Assembly (NCBI RefSeq): GCF_008831285.2
Contig: NC_045141.1
Location: 2,172,001 to 2,236,000, forward strand
DNA length: 64,000 nt
Reading direction: 5' to 3'
Source: Nymphaea colorata
Lineage: Eukaryota; Streptophyta; Magnoliopsida; Nymphaeales; Nymphaeaceae
Positions 10,893 to 24,689 of the stretch are shown here, piece after piece (within the stretch, counting starts at the first letter, position 1; each line of letters starts with the position of its first letter). The notes under the pieces are model-generated. The model worked only from the letters and a program-made list of their open reading frames with translations. It did no database searches and had not been told where the DNA came from. The position numbers and the translations under genes are program-made.

Positions 10893-12831
10893 CTGCATCA
10901 TTTTGTGGGAACAAAACTAAGTGACCAGCTGAAATTCACAAATTCCACAAAAATATACACACAAAGAACAACACTCTAACACTTATTGCAGTAAATGTTT
11001 ATCACAGTCTATGAAATTGCTACTTATGCGCTGCACTAAGTATTTAGAATGATGATAAAACCATAAAGTAGCATGGGACTCTAACAGAATCCGATGCATA
11101 GAATTATTAATAAACAACAGCACTAAAGATGGGCATGCTTCATCTGCCAGCAATATAAGTGAGCAGCTGTGCACATTGTGCAACCCTAGCAAAAAATCAT
11201 GGACAAATTACTAAAGCACAACACCTAGATTAGTGCAATGTTCATTGGTTGCAGATGGAGAGTAATTCTCACACATGCAGATCTCTAAGTAATAAAACAG
11301 ATTAACCAAAGATGAACTTGGAATTATAACCCATATAAGTAGCAATTCAAATAGACCAAAACACATCAACAACAGGTAATAGGCAAATATGAAAATGAGA
11401 GTATATTTAAACGTCATCACAAGGCTAAGGCCAATATCTAACTTGATTTGAAAAGTCACAATAAATTTTGATAAACTACCAAGAAAATGTAACAAGAAAG
11501 CAAGAAATGAAAGAAACCAAGAAGTAACACTAAAAGAAACTATAAGAGTATAAGGTCAAACAATAAAAGGTACTAACATGATTTATACTCAATGACGGCA
11601 GTATACAAATGTAAAGTGTTGAATAAACAGAGAACTCAATGTAACGCAGCAAAAAGGAATGAATCAGGACAAGGATATTCTCACAAAGGAAAAGAATATT
11701 TAACCAGCAAGCCGAAGTTTGAATACTTACCGTGCATAAAAGACACCAGAAATCATCCATCCTACCATAAAAAGGCAGTGAATCATGTTAGAAGAAATTT
11801 TGCAAAAATATAAACAGACCTCTATGATATCTTCTTAATGAAATTACATTTAACTCGTATTGGAAAAGCTATGGAACATCATTAGCAGAATAAAAGAACA
11901 GAGTGGTTAACTATTCACCAAATAATTGGTGCTTCAAGCCAGATAGCCTCCCGGACCACCAAAAGAATGTCAGCTTAGGGAGCAGTGTTATAGAAAGGCA
12001 GAATTATGGAGACAAAGTTAATTATCTCCTATTCATTGCACAGATCACACATTAATCAGCAGATGTTGAAACCTTCTGGAGACACATACATGGGAGCAAT
12101 GAATACTCTGAAGCTATGCTTCTAAGATGCACATTTTTTAACAGCCCAAAAGTGCTCCATTACAAATGATAGACCAACCACTTGGAAAGACACTACAATC
12201 ATCTGGCTAGGGCATATGACTAAAAGTTTTGACTATTGAGCTACTCAGCAAACAAACTAGGGTACCATCTTTCTGCTGTCTTCAACCATCAGTACCATTG
12301 TTATATTTGCCTCAGAGAACTGCCATAAGCCCTGAATGAAAGACAAAATTAGCACCTCCAGGACTACCAAAGAACTACTTTAAAAAAAAAAAAAAAGAGT
12401 TCTATCTAGGGAATGAAAAATAAAGTAATCTTCCATTTAAAGACACACCAACACAGAAAAATAGCACAGCTAAATATTTTACTCTTGTATCTTTTTGTTA
12501 TAACTGTGATGCGTACAAAATGCCACAAAACAAAAAGGCTAATAAGCATACTTTTCTAAGGAGCACTTAGACTAGCTGATTAGCATTGTTCACTTACATC
12601 CTTTCGCGCGCATCCCTACTTGGCTTTGCTTAATTATGGTATTGCTGACCATGGAAAGAACTGTCTGCATCGTCCTTGTGGAGTCAACTAAGATGTAGGT
12701 ATAAAGGTCATAATGGCCCTACCCAGCCACTTGTTACTGAACAATGATATATATATAACACGAACAAGATGTACTTTCACCATGCTATAGATAAATTAAC
12801 CTGAAGTACATGATAATGAAAAAATGATCAC
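10893..12831. other. Non-coding sequence between the two dead genes, copy 1
   Basis: AT-rich, with no convincing exon. It is closely matched by 22190-23815 in copy 2 up to about 12552, where copy 1 jumps straight to the sequence that in copy 2 lies at 26210. The junction has the shared bases acta. It also holds a poly-A run at about 12380. Confidence 0.6.
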
Positions 12832-13438
<607 letters not shown>

Positions 13439-13843
13439 CTGAAAACCCAACAGAAGCACTGAACAATTGAGGACAGAAAATATATAGTAAATTTTCCTTT
13501 TTTCTTAGACTTAAGGAAGACAATGCATCACGTAACTAAGAATTCTCATGAAGAACTGCAACAAGCAAGATTCCAGGCTATCAAACTCTTATTTTAACAA
13601 ATTAAAAAGAGTAAAGATTAAGCAAAGAAGGCAAAATAATGTTATACGTATGTATATATATGGTAACATATATAATTACAATATGTATCTATATTTTGAA
13701 CTAGTATATGTGCAGTATATACATAATAATATAAAATCTCGTATACATTATTACATTATAACTATATGATCCCTGAATATAGGTTAAAAAGGGACAGGCA
13801 AAAATATAATCAAGCCACAGGAGAAGTCCTTTCGGTATCAAAC

Positions 13844-13945
13844 CTTCGAGAAATGATAACCTTGTGGGACAGATATCTTCAAGTTAAGGTTGCCTTCCTT
13901 GGAAGAGATGCTTTGCACTGCAATTGTCCTTGATTTCAAAGCAAC
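13844..13945 (-). other. Possible captured exon, C-terminal SOQ1/NHL-like
   Basis: The minus strand reads VALKSRTIAVQSISSKEGNL then NLKISVPQGYHFSK, followed by a GT donor. The LKIS-P-GYHFSK wording recalls the C-terminal domain of the thylakoid SOQ1 (thioredoxin-like/NHL) protein, but this is from memory and weak. The sequence is conserved in copy 2 (27479-27580). It is open and exon-like, yet unconnected to the kinase exons. Confidence 0.3.
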
Positions 13946-14220
13946 AAATAAAGGAAAATGAAAATAAAAGGAAAGAGAAGAAAAAATACCGAATTTGTTC
14001 AGTCTCAATGGCAACAATTGAGTATAACGAGGTGAATCAGAAATAATTTTCCTTTCTACTATCAAATTTAACCATCGACATGATAATGCCAAATATTTTT
14101 CCAGTTCACATAAAAAAGGGAATATGCCTCGTTGAACCTTCAGATGGGGTCATAAAAGGGTGAAAAGGAAGAAAAATCAGCATAGGCACTGTACATGAAA
14201 ATACTCTAGACGACTAAGAC

Positions 14221-14539
14221 AATAAAGGCACCTAAACAACCCATGTCACAATGAAAGTAAAAACTAAACATGACACTATGCAGGAAACCATTAAAGCAGA
14301 AAACAATTGCCCAACTCAACAAAACTAAATAATCAAACTATATCAAAATAGGATCCTACTGAATACAAATCAAACCAATGACCTTAACCACTGGACATGT
14401 GCAATAGCTAACTAAAGGATCTATTCAACTAACCTGACACTAACGTGATACAAGAGAAGCTAAGCATTATCCTCGTCTAAAACCATGAAGGACCTGAGGA
14501 CATAAAAACCAAAACCCATGCAACTTCGATGAATAGAAC
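14221..14539. other. Unique sequence between copy 1 and the hAT element
   Basis: No gene or repeat is recognised. Homology with copy 2 stops at about 14220 and the hAT target duplication begins at 14540. Confidence 0.5.
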
Positions 14540-14999
14540 CTTTCAAACAATGTTATCACTGCCGTATCGTATCGTGTATCGGTCGGGCCGACCTATACAC
14601 TGTATCGTAACGTAGCGTAAATGTATCGTAACGTATCGTAAAATTAATTTTTTAATTTGTAAAAAATATTAAAAATTTATAAAAAATCAGAAAAAATCAG
14701 AAAAAATCTAAAAAAATCCGAAAAAACTAGTAAAAATCAGAAAAATTCAAGAAAAATGTATTTAAAGGAACATTCATCATTCATGTATATGAACTATGAA
14801 GTATGAGGTATGCATATGAACAAGACATTCCAAAATAAGAAATCAAACATTCAAAAAACAAAATAACATACTAAACAACCTAAGAGTATTCAATTACATC
14901 ACAATTCATAAGTTCAGAAGTCAAAACTCAGAACATATTGACATAGTTTTCAAAACTCAAAACAAAAAGCATCGTCAATCGTCATTTGCATCATCATCT

Positions 15000-17483
15000 T
15001 CATTCTTCATCATCATCTTCACTTCCTTCATTAACTTCTTCTTCTATCCCCTCTGTTGCAAATGGAATGTCACCAACATTCCATTGCTCCCCCCCAGCCT
15101 CTCCTTCTTCAACAATCTCTGCTGCTCCTTCAACATTCAAAAAATCAAGATCGTCCTCATCAAGTATTGCAGCTGGTTCTTCTTCAACCCAAGAATCTAA
15201 TATATCAAAATGGTCAATGAAGATAGGATCATATTGATTGTGATGCTTCCTCGTAGATGTTGTTTCTAGTTGCCTAACAAGAGAAAAAATTAACAAATTG
15301 TTAGAGATTAAAATATATATTAGAATTTGATATTCTTGTATAACAAAACAAATGTTTACCTTTGTCTCAACTTCATATTATAACGAACATAAACAAGGTC
15401 ATTCAACCTTTTATGTTCCAGCCTATTCCTCTTCTTACTATGGATGTGCTGAAATACACTCCAATTTCTTTCACATCCAGTTGCACTACATGTTTGACTG
15501 AGGATTCTAATTGCAAGCTTCCTTAATTCTGGGCAATCAGGCCCAAACCTTTCCCACCACAAATCTAATAACAGATGGAAAGTAAAATGTTGTCAGCAAT
15601 AAATATATGAGAAGGTAGAATAAAAGTTAAACAACAAAAACTAAAAGTATAAAGTTTCTTTTTCTAATACCTGGACGCATAGTTGTCCTGCATCGAACTG
15701 CTGTGTCTCTCGCCATGGTACCAGAAGCCGTATCATATTTGTTGATCGACATATGGATAGCGTCTTGTTCTTTACTGTCACTTACTAACACATCAATGCA
15801 ATCCAACATGCCATACTCGACCTCTCTGTCCTTCTTAAAAGTGGGAAGATATCTAATAGCAGGATTTAGGTAGTAGGCTGCTGCATGAAGTGGGCGATGA
15901 AGTTGTCCAGACCACCTTTCATCTATAATCTTCCATATAGGCATGTACAACTTCTTTTTTCCCTTCATATTATCTCTAATGGCCTCCTTGGCTCTATCCA
16001 TAGACTCGTATAAATATCCAATAGAAGGTCTATCTTCACTATCAACTAATCTGAGGACTTTCACTAGAGGTACACAAATCTTCAATAAGTGCACACATGA
16101 TTCCCAAAAGTCAACATCGAAGATGGTATCCACAACTGTCGTAGCCTTTCTTTTATAGGCATGTGGATATGCAGCCCAATCATCACTTGAAAACATCTGC
16201 CTGAGAGAAGTTCTTTGCTTGACTATACCCTGCACAGTCAAAACATTTGTAGCAAACCGTGTTTGTGCAGGTCGAATCAATTCAGCCCCATTTGTGAATT
16301 TCCTCATCAAATTCAAGACATAAGCATGATTGTAAATAAACTTCGTGATTTCTTGGCATCTGTGAACTGTCAACTTCATATCATCCCTTTCACCAAGATC
16401 CTGAAGCATAAGATTTACACAGTGAGCAGCACATGGACTCCAATAAAATGTCCCATATCGTGCTGCTAACATTTCACCTGCAGCTTTATAATTTGCTGCA
16501 TTATCAGTGATAAATTGTACGACATTTTCAGGCCCAACTTCTTCTATAACTTTATCAAAAATCCCAAACAACACATCAGCAGTCTTAGGAGTATCAGACA
16601 AATCAACAGATTTTAAGAACATAGTACCAAGAGGGCAATATACAAGGAAGTTTACCAATGTTCTGTTCTTGATGTCTGTCCACCCATCTGCCATTACACT
16701 GCATCCTGTAGCTTTCCAGCTCAATTTTAGTTCATCACAATATGTCTTCACATCTCTAACTATATTGTTGAGAATTTTACCTCGCAATTTATGAAAAGAG
16801 GGCATTTTATATCATCGCCCTACACTAGCAATCGCATCTGCTATAGGCTGATAATGATAAGAGTTTGCTGCATTGAAGGGAATGGATGCATCATAGAACC
16901 ACCTTCCTATGGTTTCATCTGCTGCTTCAATAATATCCTTTGATTGCATGGCTATACGAATCTCAGGCTGAGCACCAGCAGCAGTATAATTGGGAAAAAA
17001 ATTCTTGATCGAACCAGACATATTGCTCGACTTCATAGTAGGTACTCTACCACCACCAGTACGACCCTGACTTCTGCCACGTCCTCGTGAAACTGAACTT
17101 ACACTTGCACCTCTTCTTTTTCTGGTTGCAGAAGAACCACCACCATGCATGATGCCTTTCCCTTTAGTTGTTTTCAAACTGACACCAACATCTTCTTGTT
17201 CAAGTTGAACATCTTCACCTTCACTTTCTTCTCCTTCATGTGGGTCCCCATATCCTTCCTCCGCATCTTCCATGTCCTTTTCAATCCTACTTGCTTTCAC
17301 TGCATCAAGAAGTTGCTGACACTGGTGCTTTACATACGCTGGCAATGGGATCTCTTGGGAGCCATTGCAGGCAGCCACATCGCTGTGTGTACCAGCTATA
17401 TGGTGTTTAAAGCGAGAAATCCCTCCTGATATGATTTGCTTACAATAATTGCACTTAACTCTTAATCTATTTTTGGGATTCAC
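15000..17483 (-). pseudogene. hAT transposase (BED finger, DUF659, hAT C-terminal dimerisation), one nonsense codon
   Basis: Reading the minus strand, a BED-type zinc finger comes first (VKCNYCKQII and FKHHIAGTH). A Gly/Arg/Ser-rich linker follows, then the DUF659 domain (WKATGCSVMADGWTDIKNRT, FITDNAANYKAAGE, WSPCAAHCVNLMLQDLG) and the dimerisation region (LAIRILSQTCSATGCERNWS, HSKKRNRLEHKRLNDLVYV). The last part is an acidic tail ending at 15000. Exons are about 17483-15671, 15564-15360 and 15273-15000, with GT-AG borders and matching phases. A TGA at 16812-16814 sits where related transposases have Gly (SVG-x-Gly-YK), so one substitution separates it from an open frame. No ATG is seen at the finger. 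The true start is probably in an upstream exon toward 17700 that I cannot place. The protein would cut and rejoin DNA in the nucleus. Confidence 0.9.
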
Positions 17484-17825
17484 CCTTGTACACCACTGCC
17501 AACATTATATCTTTACAAAACAAGTAAAAACATACAAATAAATGTAGGAAATAAGAGAAATGAACGATTCAACGGCAAAAATGAGTTATTTCTTACCTTC
17601 TTGGTGTTAAAAACCAAAAAACCCTCTTTCTCCAAGCTTCCCACCGTCCCAAGACTCCCCACAACGAGGAATGAAGCTTCTTCACCGGCAAATCTTGATG
17701 CAATGGAGAAAATCTCTCCCTCCCACGTCTCTGGCAGCGTTGAGAAACAAGAAGAGAGAGAGAGAGGAGCGTCGGTTTGAGAATAAGAAGCAAAAAAGGG
17801 GCCCGACGGCCCCTTTTTTAATTTT

Positions 17826-18017
17826 ACTCCCGTATCGTGCGATACGGGGGTGTATCGCACGTATCGTGCGATACGCCCACCGTATCGCACGATACGTGCG
17901 ATACGCGTACGATACATACGCGTATCGTATTGATTAGGTGTACCGTATCGAAAATGATGATACGGACGATACGTATCGTACGATACGCGTCCGTATCGTA
18001 CGATACGGATAACATTG
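17826..18017. repeat. Palindromic subterminal repeat array at the hAT right end
   Basis: Tightly packed cgtatcgtgcgatacg and cgtatcgtacgatacg units, ending in the terminal repeat. This is upstream of the transposase gene, so the array may also lie in its promoter region. Confidence 0.85.
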
Positions 18018-18025
18018 CTTTCAAA

Positions 18026-19861
18026 AATGTCACACTTCAAAATGGGCTACAAAATTGATTGGTCCTTTTGAAAAGAGATAAGAGATGTTCCATGACAGAC
18101 AAAACCCCAAGTCTGGGTTATGTTGAAGACACTCGGTTAAGATGGAATAATGGGTCAGGCTTAATCACTTGTCCCAAATGATATGCATCTCTTGAGACAA
18201 AGATAATGAAATTCATCAAGCTCAACATAAGTTGACTAGGTTCGAGGAGTTTCATCTATTCCATGAATGGACTAATGGTTTGGTAATGGAATGACCAACA
18301 TCTTTCAAGGCCAAAGGGGATTGGGAATGAAAAGACAAACATATTTCAAGACCAACGGAGATTGGTTAGTTCCTCCTATGACAAGAGATGTCAAGTTTTT
18401 AGTTTGAAATAGTTCAAAAACGATCAATTTAACTAATAAGCATGAGTGCTCGTGTTGTGCAAATAATATGGCCTTCATTTACACATAGCACCTACCGCAA
18501 GCATTAGGATTCATTTCGCGTCAATGTCGTCAAATCTCTAGAAGGGATGCCTTTCAATTTCTAAAATATGAACATAAAGGAATCATCCTCAGCATCTTAG
18601 GTAATCAAAAATAGGAGAAGATATTGACCCTAGGACCGCACATCTACCAAAGATTTTCACATTCAATTTCTGCGAGTTCAGCCTTCATGCCTTTCATCTC
18701 TTGGCAGACACCTTTTGCTTTTTTTCCTTTTTTTTTTTTTCTTTCTTTCTTTTGCATTCAGCTTTTGCCTTTAATTTTTTTTTTTTTAGGCCGACCTTCA
18801 CCTTTGAGGGAATACCTCACCACCCCAAAGGCTACTACGAAGCTCCACCGCTTTTGTGGTTATGTGTAGCTTTGTCGCATATCCAACCCGCTTCACCTTG
18901 TGGGTTTTCGATGAGCCAAAGGTTCATAAGTCGTTATCTTCGCGGTATTGACATAAATCACCTATATGCCTACCCGGTACTCTTGATTACTGACCCAGAG
19001 GAACGACTACACAAGCCCCGAGCCAATCTCTCAACTCTCATTTTGCTACTTGTCAAGATCTTACAAAGGATTTTGGCTTCTCTCTCAAGATATCTTCCTG
19101 CTAAATCCTTGCAAATGCTTGATTACCAGAGTCAATAGCATTTCCTAGTCTCGACTTTCTCAACTTCACAGGACCTTTCCTTACTGCTCATATTCAAAAA
19201 CTTTTCGATTTTCCTCTTCTATTGTTTGGCAACAAAAATTTGAAATTTTATCCTTCTGCTCAAGCAGGTACTAAGAATAAAGAAAAGCCACATCATTGTG
19301 TGAGAAGACACTTTTAAAATGTTTTTAAGCAAAACTCAAAATTATCACTTTTACAAAAATTCTTAACATCAAATGGTATATCACCAAGAGGAAGGAATTC
19401 TACTCTAAAGAAGAGGGTGAATGCAAAATAGCATAGGTTGGTTGGGTAGAAAAATGAACTTCACCAACTCTCCTAGGGACTTCTATACGAAAGGTTGGTT
19501 TAATAGTGACAATTTTCCATAAATGTTTGAGTCCTCAACTGATTGAAAGTTTTACAAATGGTTTAGGTTAAGCTCTTATCTTTCCCCAAAGGAAGCCCAG
19601 GATAAACCAATCCTATGTGGTGGGTTTTTTAAAATCATCAAGTGCATGATAATGACAACTACGGCATTGGACTCTGTTAGACTCTAAATGTAAGACTATC
19701 CAGCAAAGGTTGATCAGTCTTGTGCCCTGGTTACATGATTATAAACTTCAATTTCACAAGCTAATTGAAGTCCATTGTCAAAAAAAAAAAAAAACAAAAA
19801 CAAAAACAAAAAGCTTCTTCTTGAAGGCAAAAGAATACCAAAGTACAAAATGCTCAGGTTT
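18026..19861. other. Unassigned spacer between hAT element and copy 2
   Basis: No gene is recognised. 18720-18790 is T-rich. 18790-19140 is a less AT-rich stretch with a long open frame (18701-19138) starting in the T-run and showing no motif I know; it looks like a repeat fragment. 19780-19810 is (CAAAAA)n. Confidence 0.4.
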
Positions 19862-21227
19862 ATAATAATCAAGAAACTCCAATACTTGCCAAAAAATCGT
19901 CATGAAATGTAACCATCAGAAAAGAAAAACGAAATCAAAGTATGAATTTAGAGTGAACTGTCTCCCAAAATTATTCAAAAATAGCCAAATTCAGAAGCAC
20001 TTAGAGTGATCCTGTATGTGGAACAAAATACTTATACAATAACAAATTAATCAGAGAGAACTTGGCCTGCAGCCTGCTTAGCAGCAGAAAACAACAGAAA
20101 CAGCACCAGTGATGAACTATCATATCATGAGGCCTGCAGGAAAGGATTCAGGAAAAGAGCAGCAATCTTCAACATTGGCATGACAGATGCATTGTTTCCA
20201 TTGTTGTTAGGCATGTGAGCTTATGCAGGCCACAAGAACATTTTACCTTCCTAGTTTAATCCCTCGAAAGCATTTTATGACTAGACAAAGGCAGCAAAAA
20301 CTCACGTTTTGATACAAGATCATGCCACGAATACTCTAGCCCATTAAGATTTATAATAACTTTTGTAGGATTGACCAATGGCCTTACCTGCATATGTTGG
20401 AAAGGAAACAGTCAGAAAGATGAAACATAAAACAGAAGAACCATCATCGACCAGTTAGCAATTGGTATATGCTTTAACTTTCCTAGAGGAAATAGGCAAA
20501 TGAGAATTTTGCTACAAATACACAAAGCCAGAAAATCATATATCTGCATTTTATCAATATGACAAAACATGAGCACCCTGTTCATGGGACTGTGTGCCAG
20601 TTCACACAGTAAAGAGTCAGACTTCACAACAGCCAAAAGGATTCATCCAGTCCAATGTGCCTAACAACCAAAAGAGTACAAGGAAAATGTACATTCCAAT
20701 TGCACACAATTGGGCTTCAAAAGAATGAAATGCCATCACTATCAATAATGAAAATGGAAGCATTCTCAAAACTCAAACATTTGCAACAGAAACAAGAAAG
20801 AAACACGAAGGAAAAAAAAAAGTCAAAAAGAGGGCTAAACTGTGTCTTATTTGTCTTCCTCCTCCTCAGTCTAAAATTTTCTCTTTTGGCTGTGTGGCTG
20901 TCTGAGACAAACCTAAGATAAGTATTCATTACTTCACAAAGTCCAACCATAACCCCTGGATCCCAGTGCAATTTCATGGATGAATCCAAAACAATCATCT
21001 AAAGAATGCAATCTGAGTTTATAAATTAGAAGCTCAGATATCAAAACTCAAAAGTACTAGCTGACATGCTTGCCTGTTGAAGCACATATTCATGATGGAA
21101 AGTTTATATTGATCTATTATTTCATTATCTAAAATGAACTAGCAAGCATCTATGCACAACCACATGCATCTTGTAGAGCACGTGATCAAAGATCTGCAAA
21201 TCAATTTTGTGGAACATAACCATTGTG
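19862..21227. other. Intron-like or intergenic part of copy 2
   Basis: It is a close match to 7232-8570 with small indels, for example an extra 13 bp near 20054 and a loss near 20208. No certain exon is present. The unrecognised LDSS...LHWDPGVM stretch is present on the minus strand at about 20915-20998. Confidence 0.4.
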
Positions 21228-21475
21228 CCAAGTGACATAGGTATTGCTTTTATGGAGCAGTATCCATACCCATATGGATACGTCATCGGTACGGGTACCG
21301 GAATGCCCATGCTACGTCCCGAGTACGATCAACATACCCAGGACCATATCCTTCTTTTTTTTTTTTTTTTGGACATGCTCAATGTTAACCAAGTCTATTT
21401 CTGTATGAAAATTAGGGTTTTTATTCTTTTCTTTTCTTTTCTTTTTTTGGACTCATGAATGTGTTGTTCTGTTTG

Positions 21476-21519
<44 letters not shown>

Positions 21520-21573
21520 TCGTACCCAAGTTTTAAAAAAAAAATGATATGTACCCGTACCTATGTGACATAG
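21228..21573. mobile_element. hAT-like MITE with 8-bp target duplication, copy 2
   Basis: The same insertion as at 8571-8895, flanked by CCATTGTG (21220-21227 and 21574-21581). The ends are better preserved here: left CCAAGTGACATAGGTA, right in reverse CTATGTCACATAGGTA. It includes a longer T-run and a (TA)n tract. Confidence 0.82.
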
Positions 21574-21750
21574 CCATTGTGAAGCACAACACTATTGAAA
21601 TAAGCCAAAACAACTGCCAAGAAAACCACTCTAGTCATGGGCACACCCAAACACCTACAAAATTCCTTCATACACACAAAATCAAACTAAAACAATATTC
21701 CATGTTTGAGAACAAGACAAAGATATTTCCACAGGAAAATACAGACTTAC

Positions 21751-22069
21751 TTGATAAAGTCAGTTGTTCGCTCATACATTCCTCGTCCAACATAATGTCT
21801 TTCCTTAAATCAGAAAAGAACAGCTGTTAGGAACAACAATAAATGAATAAGATCCATACAAAATACAACGGGAAAAACAATGGAGAAACCAAACCTGATG
21901 TATCCACTTGATAAATCTCATAACAGGCCATTGATCACATCGGTTTGTCAGCCTATGACAAGCTGGAATGCGCATGAGTAGGCTAAAGGCCAGCTGGACA
22001 CTTGCATATGCAATTAGAACAAAGATGTAGGTCTTGTAGAAAAGAAACTTTGGATTTTGAAGTCCCTTC
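21751..22069 (-). pseudogene. Callose synthase gene fragment, copy 2
   Basis: Two exons remain. 22069-21895 reads GLQNPKFLFYKTYIFVLIAY, then SVQLAFSLLMRIPACHRLTN and MRFIKWIHQ. 21803-21751 repeats the ERHYVGRGMYERTTDF exon. The frame through the Pro-Ala-Cys-His motif is open here, unlike copy 1. The acceptor before the first of these exons has changed (GCAG to GCATG), and the two preceding exons seen in copy 1 are deleted. Copies 1 and 2 together therefore show four adjacent exons of one ancestral callose synthase gene. Confidence 0.9.
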
Positions 22070-24215
22070 ATGCAAGGTTATCACTATCATAGTTTAGATT
22101 TGACAATCTATGACTACATGATTCAACAAAGGACAAATAAACATAAAACAGTAGGTAAAGCGACATCAAAGTGAAGTCTTTCGGATTAAAATGTAAATGT
22201 TTATCATAGTCTATGAAATTGCTACTTATGCGCTGCACTAAGTATTTAGAATGATGATAAAACCACAAAGTAGCATGGGACTCTAACAGAATCCGATGCA
22301 TAGAATTATTAATAAACAACAGCACTAAAGATAGGCATGCTTCATCTGACAGCAATATAAGTGAGCAGCTGTGCACATTGTGCAACCCTAGCAAAAAATC
22401 ATGGACAAATTACTAAAGCACAACACCTAGATTAGTGCAATGTTCATTGGTTGAAGATGGAGAGTAATTCTCACACATGCAGATCTCTAAGTAATAAAAC
22501 AGATTAACCAAAGATGAACTTGGAATTATAACCCATATAAGTAGCAATTCAAATAGACCAAAACACATCAACAACAGGTAATAGGCAAATACGAAAATGA
22601 GAGTATATTTAAACGTCATCACAAGGCTAAGGCCAATATCTACCTTGATTTGAAAAGTCACAATAAATTTTGATAAACTACCAAGAAAATGTAACAAGAA
22701 AGCAAGAAATGAAAGAAACCAAGAAGTAACACTAAAAGAAACTATAAGAGTATAAGGTCAAACAATAAAACGTACTAACATGATTTATACTCAATGACGG
22801 CAGTATACAAATGTAAAGTGTTGAAGAAACAGAGAACTCAATGTAATGCAGCAAAAAGGAATGAATCAGGACAAGGTTATTCTCACAAAGGAAAAGAATA
22901 TTTAACCAGCAAGCCGAAGTTTGAATACTTACCGTGCATAAAAGACACCAGAAATCATCCGCCCTACCATAAAAAGGCAGTGAATCATGTTAGAAGAAAT
23001 TTTGCAAAAATATAAACAGACCTCTATGATATCTTCTTAATGAAATTACATTTAACTCCTATTGGAAAAGCTATGGAACATCATTAGCAGAATAAAAGAA
23101 CAGAGTGGTTAACTATTCACCAATTAATTGGTGCTTCAAGCCAGATAGCCTCCCGGACCACCAAAAGAATGTCTGCTTAGTGAGCAGTGTTATAGAAAGG
23201 CAGAATTATGGAGACAAAGTTAATTATCTCCTATTCATTGCACAGATCACGCATTAATCAGCAGATGTTGAAACCTTCTGGAGACACATACAAGGGAGCA
23301 ATGAATACTCTGAAGCTATGCTTCTAAGATGCACATTTTTTAACAGCCCAAAAGTGCTCCATTACAAATGATAGACCAACCACTTGGAAAGACACTACAA
23401 TCATCTAGCTAGGGCATATGACTAAAAGTTTTGACTATTGAGCTACTCAGCAAACAAACTAGGGTACCTTCTTTCTGCTGTCTTCAACCATCAGTACCAT
23501 TGTTATATTTGCCTCAGAGAACTGCCATAAGCCCTGAATGAAAGACAGAATTAGCACCACAAGGACTACCAAAGAACTACTTTAAAAAAAAAAAAAAAAA
23601 AAAAAAAAGAGTTCTATCTAGGGAATGAAAAATAAAGTAATCTTCCATTTAAAGACACACCAACACAGAAAAATAGCAGCCCAATCAAGCGCATAAGCAG
23701 CTAACAATTTTACTCTTGTATCTTTTTGTTATAACTGTGATCCGTACAAAATGCCACAAAACAAAAAGGCTAATAAACATACTTTTCTAAGGAGCACTTA
23801 GACTATCCAGGTCCGACTTCTGAATTTGAATATGAATTATCATGATATATACATAGAACGTTTAAAACTCATCTTTTCGTAATAAGAAACTGAGTCTCAA
23901 GAGGATTTCAAAGAATGGGGTGAAAAGAAGTGTACACGTATTCATAGAGCTCATCATCAAAAATGATTTACAAGAGATGAAACGCCTTTGATGAGTTATC
24001 TTACAATAGAAATAGAATATATTCGACTGAAAAGTCTCGCCAAGTAAGAGAGTGTGTTAAGCTCACGATCAGCAAGAAGTCTGCATTGCTTGCACTTGGT
24101 CCAAGTGACAAAGATAGAGACAAGCAAATGCCCAATGATCAGATGGCTGAATAAAAGATTCAAATGCATAGCTAACTCAACAGCAGTTCTGGATCAGAAA
24201 TATCAGCATCTTTAT
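22070..24215. other. Non-coding sequence downstream of the PRP4-type kinase, copy 2
   Basis: 22190-23815 matches copy 1 10990-12552 closely. 23816-24215 has no counterpart in copy 1 and directly follows the kinase stop codon on the minus strand, so it probably includes its 3' untranslated region. A poly-A run lies at about 23584-23608. Confidence 0.5.
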
Positions 24216-24689
24216 TCACTTGCCCGTAGTGAATGGATGACTCAGTGCTTGAGATACAGTCAATCTTTTCTTTGGATCGAGCACAAAAATTCTATCAAGC
24301 AATCTTTGAAATTGGCCAGCATCTTGTGATCCTCACCAGTATAGCTTGAAATAAGATTACTAAAATCCTTTGCCTTAATATTCACAAGCAGTCACTTAAC
24401 AGCCTGCACTAACAATGAAATTGTAAGCACTTTTGCTTTCCTAGTGTGGGCATGCAAATATGTTGCATGGATGTAGATAAATAAATCCATATCATATTTC
24501 ATGATTATCGCAATAGCCAACGAGAAATTTTAAGAGAAGACAAAAAAGGTTGATTTTCCAAGTATCAACAGCTCAGAATACGTTGAGGATTAAAAAAATA
24601 TGAATAGAACTACCGGAAAAAATTTAATAACCTTATGCTAATGAAACATTGAGATATACTTAACATTGATGGCAGCAAATATCATGATT

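Larger units (their letters stand above)
14548..18017 (-). mobile_element. Complete-length hAT DNA transposon
   Basis: The element is bounded by an 8-bp target duplication CTTTCAAA (14540-14547 and 18018-18025). The terminal inverted repeats are CAATGTTATC at the left and its exact reverse complement GATAACATTG at the right. It is 3470 bp long and carries one minus-strand transposase gene. The left 90 bp contain repeated GTATCG in one orientation only. The right 190 bp contain about eight GTATCG and eight CGATAC, mostly as nested palindromes. Such subterminal repeats are where hAT transposases are expected to bind. A nonsense codon in the transposase suggests it is now non-autonomous unless another source supplies the protein. 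Confidence 0.95.

Noticed and set aside
18701-19138. 145-codon open frame as a gene
   Set aside because: It starts in a T-run (poly-Phe), shows no domain or conserved motif and has no splice context; treated as repeat-derived.
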